DNA of 24,736 bases, taken from contig JBBBWG010030720.1 in the NCBI GenBank assembly GCA_037176905.1, forward strand, positions 1-24,736, written 5' to 3'. Numbering within the stretch: the stretch's first letter is position 1; each line of letters begins with the position of its first letter. A model generated the notes under the pieces. That model did not search any database. It saw only the letters and a list, made by a program, of their open reading frames with translations, and was not told the origin of the DNA. The DNA is from Azolla pinnata. Taxonomy: Eukaryota > Streptophyta > Polypodiopsida > Salviniales > Salviniaceae. Of the stretch, positions 20,051 to 24,736 are shown in pieces. A program made the translations under genes and the position numbers.

Positions 20051-21900
20051 TTCTTACCTTCTAACAGTTGTATTTTTGCTTAAACTTGATCTAGATGAGG
20101 TTTCTTCCTTATCAGTGTAAAAGTATGCTATAGCATGGAAATCCTGTTGGTTCAATATCAAATTTAGTTTGATTGACCTTGTGTGCGTCAGTTCATCACC
20201 TATATCATCATGCTCTTGTAAGTTGAGAAGCTCCACAACGTAAAGCTGCAATTGTGGTTGAAGTCTGAAGACGAATTGAACTCGGGTGATTAATTGTATT
20301 GATAAATCAAGAGCAGATGTATGTGAACCATAATGGCCTGCTGCTGACCCTAACAAGATGCCGCTTAAATCAAGCAAAAAAGATCGGAGAAAATACTCAG
20401 ACAAATCTACAGCATCACTAAATATAGTGGAAAATTTGAGCACATTGTAATCATATGGTGAACCTCATGCGGAAAGAAAGACTACTCCCCAATCAGAGCA
20501 TTACAGCTAAATGTGGGATGCATTCATTAAATGGATATTACTTGTTAACCATATTCAATTATATTAAGATGTTTCGCTGGACGAATGTCCCATTCCCTCA
20601 ATGAGGTCTATGCTGACTGCCTTCCCCACGTGAAGCAGGAAGAAAGTATCAGAAGATATACTAGACTTGGAAATAGCTAACAATCTGTAAGCAGCCAAAT
20701 CTCAATAGCCATATAACCTGCATCAACCAGTTCCAAGGACTGGTTATATCAACCGGCGATTGTTGTTCTAACAAAACCAATTGTATCATTTGAGATTGGA
20801 CAAAGGGACAAAAACTTCATTCAGGGAAATAGTGAGGAGCTTGGGGCATTGGTTGAAGTAAATTCCATTGGGTATTTCGACTTCATCCCTTAAAGAAACA
20901 TCATTATAAACCTACCAGAATTATCCACTGATTTCCAGCAGGAGCAGCTGCTTCAGGTTGTTTGATTTCAATTGCTACAGCATCAGAGATAAAAAATGTT
21001 TTCCCAACAGATGCAGCATCTTACTACCCGGAAAAGGAATACCCCTGATCAATGAGATCTTGAGAAGTATATCCAGACTTGGGATCTTCATACTCATGCA
21101 CTGCCCATTCACACCAGCATTCTTAGTGATGATCTTGAAGGGATAATTAATTCAGTGCTATCTTTACAATATTGGCTCCTACCTGTTAATGATCCAAGTT
21201 TATTTGCTTTTGTATTTACTTGATTTTGTATCTTCAAACTTGATGAGCAGAGACCCAAAGATGCAAGGAAGCGTGAAAAAGGGAGGCTAGGTACAGTTTG
21301 ATCTGTTTTCTTTTTTTTTTCCTGCTTTCAATTTACCTAAATTCTCTTTGACAAGGAGCCATGAAACAACAGTTGTGTGGACTCTCTCCTTTACGCCTAT
21401 TTCTTTGTTTTGAAATACTGGGAATTAAGAAAGTTGGCGGTAGATTTATTATCAGGTTCATGTCCGTTGGAAAAATGATTCCATTTGATTATTGCAACAG
21501 CTGAATGCAAGTTTTTTGACATTTTGACAAGGGTCCTTATAATTGATTTTCGCATTTGGATGATATACATACATACACGCGCATACATTCATATGCACAT
21601 CATATCTTGGCTCTTGCTGGGTATCAGCTTTTGTGTCCAGAAAATCATCTCAATGAGATGGTGCATACAAGTCTTGTATCAGTAGTTGTTTGCATCCCTG
21701 GAGAGGGATATGTATACACAGAGAAAAATACAATTGTATTTGATGGTGTCTCTCAAGGTACAGCTGAATGTGGATACTTTGACATGAATGTGAGCAGGGA
21801 TAAATTTAATGTTAACTAACTTACTACCATTCTTATGTTTTTCTAGGTGGAACTACAACGATTCGCAGAAGGTAGCTACATGCTCCGATGATTGGGCGTA
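20051..21900. other. Unresolved region with competing open segments
   Basis: Several moderately long open segments occur on both strands. One is a minus-strand frame at 20054-20443 (about 130 codons, contains LQPQLQLYVVELL). Another is a plus-strand segment at about 21616-21795 (contains VCIPGEGYVYTEKNTIVFDG) that could splice to 21847-21891. None matches a family I know and several overlap on opposite strands. It could be a diverged or decayed gene, or ordinary stop-poor intergenic DNA. Confidence 0.3.
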
Positions 21901-23300
21901 ACATGATGACATTCTTATCATGAGAATCTCACACATTCAGAGATGTTTAAATTTGCTGTATGCATCATCGGCGGAATCGGTAAGCGGCTCTTATCGCATA
22001 ATTTGGATTGGCTCAGCAGATGGGAAGCATCGGTCGCCGCACAAACTACAAGCATCAGGGCATGGAAATCTTTTTGTCCAAACAGGAAGCATATTACGCT
22101 TCGGAGGAGCGGTATGTCTGCCATCGGTAAAGGTTTCGGAACCGATCTCGCGGATGCAGGAAAGGAGATTCAATCTTCTTACAGCAGATTGTGTTGTTTA
22201 ATCACACCCCACTGTAGCAGCTGGTAAAGAGAGACATTGGGGAGGTGTCATCACAACAACAGGCTTTCTTACATAGGCATGTGCCAGTAAAACATTATGG
22301 CACGGAGCGCGCGATCCGCGGCTCGGCATGGCAAATGTTGAATCTGCAGGAAGAAAAGCAAAAAGCACATTGCTGGAAGGAAGCTAGCTGCTGGCATATA
22401 CAAGTACAGTTGTTAGCTTTGCAATGGAAGATTCAAGAGGGGGAGAAAAAGAGAGAGAGAGAGAGAGAGAGAGAAAGGGATAGAGATTGTACATCTGGTG
22501 TGTGTTTTTACGCCGCCGTGTACGGGTTCAGTGTTTGGATTCACCACACTATGATGCATTGGGACCACAGCCAGAAGAGGCAGAAACAAACAAGCTTTTG
22601 TAGGTTAACTGTAATATGCATTCCATCGGTCGAGAGGACAAAGATGAGATGAGATGAGATGAGATTGGAGCAGATGAGATGGTTGGATTTTTGCTTCGAT
22701 GCGCCTGCCGTATTCGCCGATCTGTGGAGTAAATTTGATGGGCAGAAAAGAACCCACCTTCCATTTGATGATAAGGTGGAAGAAGGGTGGGATATGGACC
22801 AGAATACTGACATATGCTCCATTCCCTATCCACCCACTCAATCCAATGCTTTTGCTTGTTTTTTGTGGTCAGTCTTCCCGGGGACCATATCGCGATGTCC
22901 TTTGAGCAAGCATTTCATCGAGCTAAGGTTGAGCTGGTTCAAGGGCTGCGATCTCCGCGCGAGCGATCATCGATCCATATACTAAAGCACATGGGATCTG
23001 AGCTTCGAAGCGAGGAAGTAGCTCGCGAGCAGCGAACTTTGCTTGCCGTACATGCACGGAATGAATGCTTCGAACCCGATCGCATCGCTCTCTTGCCTCT
23101 TTTCACATGATCAAGACTGGATCGCGGATGAATCGGATGCGACGGAAAGGTGATGATGGTTTGCTTGGTTGCTTGGTTTTGGATTTCTTTTCTTGTGGGG
23201 GAAGAAGCTGCTGCAATCTGGCCCTTTTTTTTTTCAGCTCTTAGACTGGTGTCATTGTAAGTGCAGGGAGGGAGGATTGGGTGCAGAGAATCTCCTTTCA
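21901..23300. other. Intergenic DNA upstream of the NPH3-like gene
   Basis: No gene is supported. There is a (GA)n run at about 22451-22476 and a GAGAT pentamer run at about 22643-22668. CpG-rich stretches at about 22880-23090 may be part of the downstream gene's promoter region. Confidence 0.4.
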
Positions 23301-23439
23301 AAGCTCACCACTCCATGGCATTTCTTGCCAGCTGAGAATGGCTTCTAAGCCATAGACAAGATTAGGGTTGAGCTCTGAGTCTTGTGTTGCAATCAAAAGC
23401 AAGGCTGAGCTGCTCTTGGGTGCTGGAGCTGTTAAACCC

Positions 23440-23538
23440 ATGGCAGCTTCCTTCTCAGCTCGCAACTCGACATCGTTGTCATCGCCATCGTCTTCATTGT
23501 CACCAGCTGCTACAACTCAGCATCAGCAGAGTACATGA
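23440..23538 (+). promoter_or_regulatory. Upstream ORF in the NPH3-like leader (32 codons)
   Basis: An ATG-initiated frame of 32 codons ends in TGA 92 bp before the NPH3-like ATG. The peptide is Ser/Thr-rich, beginning MAASFSARNSTSLSS. An even shorter one (MASKP) starts at about 23339. If the transcript begins upstream of 23339, both would precede the main start and could lower its translation. The transcription start is unknown. Confidence 0.35.
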
Positions 23539-23630
23539 CATTTTGCCAAAGTTCCCTTGTCATCTTAGATTGCATCTCCTTCTCCTCCTCCTCCTCCTCC
23601 GTTTAGATTTCCCCGCGGCTCGGTGTTTGG

Positions 23631-24736
23631 ATGTGGAATTCAGTACACGGGGGAATATGCCGTTTCAGGAATTTCCGTCATGACATCGAGATCGTTGTGG
23701 GCGGCGTAACCTTCCCCCTTCATCAGGTATCACAAGATTTCATTGCTGCAAACAGTTGAATCATTGTTTAAGCAAGCACTCTGAGAAAGCTCCTGTAAGT
23801 GTTGAGTATAGCATTGGGGGAGGGGGGACTCTGAGAAACCTTTAATATAGCCAGGGCTTCCGATCAGATCCCCAATGCTGCCTCCACCGCATATCGGGTT
23901 TCGATGTAGGCATGGTACTAAATTCATCGATAGCCCAGGCTCCGATCCCCCCATAGAAATTCTTCGATGGCGTGTACAACAAACAAGTAGCTAGCTAGAT
24001 AGAGATTGCCAGCTATCTCGGGTGGGGGGGGGGGAGATGCAGATAAATGCAGATAAGTGGGGGAGCTTAGATGGCAGTGTGTGTTGCATGTTTTGTAATG
24101 TGTGGAAATTCTGTACTAATCTGAGCAAATAATCATCGTTGTCAAATGGGAGAGTAACTTGGGTGATGATCCTGGTGAATCTGATGATGATGCTGGTGAT
24201 GATGATGAAGATGATGATGCTGATGATGCTGATGATGATGATGATGATGATGGCATTGGTTAGTTCCCACTGATCACAAGGAGCGAGAGGATCCGAAGGC
24301 AAGTCGAGGAGCTCCGGCGGCGGCGGCGGGAAGATTCCACGGCCAGGCGCGGCAACGATCCTGCGGGGGAATATTCTGCCGGGGCCGGGATTCGGAGCCG
24401 CGATCCCGAAGAGGAATCTGATTCAGAGGAATCTGAAGGAGGAGGAGGAGGAGGGGGGGGGGATCTAGGCGGCGGGGGAATATTCCTCGGTCGATCCGAC
24501 GGCATCGGCGACGCCGGCGAGATGCCGATTCCTCTCGTGCGCCTCGAGCTGCCCGATTTCCCGGGGGGATCCGATGCCTTTGAGCTGGTGGCCAAGTTCT
24601 GCTACGGGATCGGATTCGAGGTGGGTCCTCACAACATCGCGCAGCTGCGCTGCGGAGCTCAGTACCTGGAGATGTCAGATCACCATCACCATGATCACAA
24701 GCTCCATGATCACAAGCTCCATGATCAGAATCTCCA
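23631..24736 (+). CDS. NPH3/RPT2-family BTB protein, 5' part (runs off the window)
   Basis: Exon 1 is 23631-23726 (32 codons). Exon 2 starts at 24264 and continues past the right edge; the intron is GT-AG, phase 0. ATG 23631 (MWNSVHGG) has an in-frame TAG eight codons upstream. The junction joins HDIEIVVGGVTFPLHQ to FPLITRSERIRRQVEEL, where NPH3-family proteins read D-hydrophobic-V-G, LHKFPL and SRS, and family genes often carry an intron at this place. Farther on LELPDFPGGSDAFELVAKFC (126-145) and IAQLRCGAQYLEMSD (157-171) complete the BTB signature. Family members are plasma-membrane-associated partners of phototropins or auxin regulators. Odd points are an insert of about 70 residues (50-122, Arg/Glu/Ser- then Gly-rich) inside the BTB fold, and a His-rich DHKLH repeat right after it. 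The NPH3 domain itself would lie outside the window. Confidence 0.9.
24175..24253. repeat. (GAT)n microsatellite in the NPH3-like intron
   Basis: Runs of GATGATGAT with GCT and GGT interruptions, ending about ten bases before the intron's 3' splice site at 24263. Length change here could affect acceptor use. Confidence 0.8.
24676..24736 (+). repeat. 15-bp tandem repeat coding for DHKLH
   Basis: gatcacaagctccat is repeated twice, followed by gatcagaatctcca at the window edge. It is in frame in NPH3-like exon 2 and encodes DHKLH units after HHHHDH. It is probably slippage-derived and may continue beyond the window. Confidence 0.8.

Noticed and set aside
24260-24595. 111-codon minus frame, Pro/Ser-rich
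   Set aside because: It is antisense to NPH3-like exon 2, whose plus-strand frame carries the BTB signature.
1-24736. CRISPR array, bacterial operon or phage element
   Set aside because: All recognised genes are spliced plant genes, and the tandem repeats have no constant repeat with unique spacers of even size.

Overview
The window is nuclear DNA from a land plant. Four protein genes can be read, all spliced with GT-AG introns. All four are plant-typical: an RFI2-like RING-H2 E3 ligase, a V-ATPase subunit G, a PIF-type bHLH factor and an NPH3-family BTB protein. Arabidopsis-type telomere heptamers (TTTAGGG) occur inside a minisatellite. Divergence of the non-domain parts suggests a lineage distant from crop angiosperms, perhaps a seed-free plant, but the sequence does not settle this.

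Layout. 1-610: (CAT)-rich and 34-bp tandem repeats. 1610-5980, minus strand: RFI2-like gene, six coding exons, 420 codons, with a 2.5-kb first intron carrying two further minisatellites. 6380-7130: about 22 copies of a 35-bp unit with facing telomere-like heptamers. 7131-9110: 11 copies of a diverged satellite of about 189 bp. 9130-10140: weak remains of a Ty1/copia element, a fossil. 10242-12904, minus strand: V-ATPase subunit G, four exons, 108 codons. 13531-13630: a 100-N gap with an exact 77-bp duplication on both sides, most likely an assembly artefact. 13.7-17.0 kb: intergenic, with (CAT)n, (AAC)n, a C-poor GAA-type array and a CGAT-rich patch. 17066-19715, plus strand: PIF-type bHLH gene, five exons, 482 codons. 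19.7-23.3 kb: no gene I can support. 23631 to the right edge, plus strand: 5' part of an NPH3-family gene.

Three of the four genes belong to families used in light signalling: RFI2 (red/far-red response and flowering), PIF (phytochrome-interacting factor) and NPH3 (phototropin signalling). They are separate transcription units on both strands, so this is a neighbourhood and not an operon. Whether the grouping means anything needs comparison with other genomes. V-ATPase G is a housekeeping subunit of the proton pump. Most of the rest is tandem repeat of several kinds, so repeat expansion has strongly shaped the spaces between genes.
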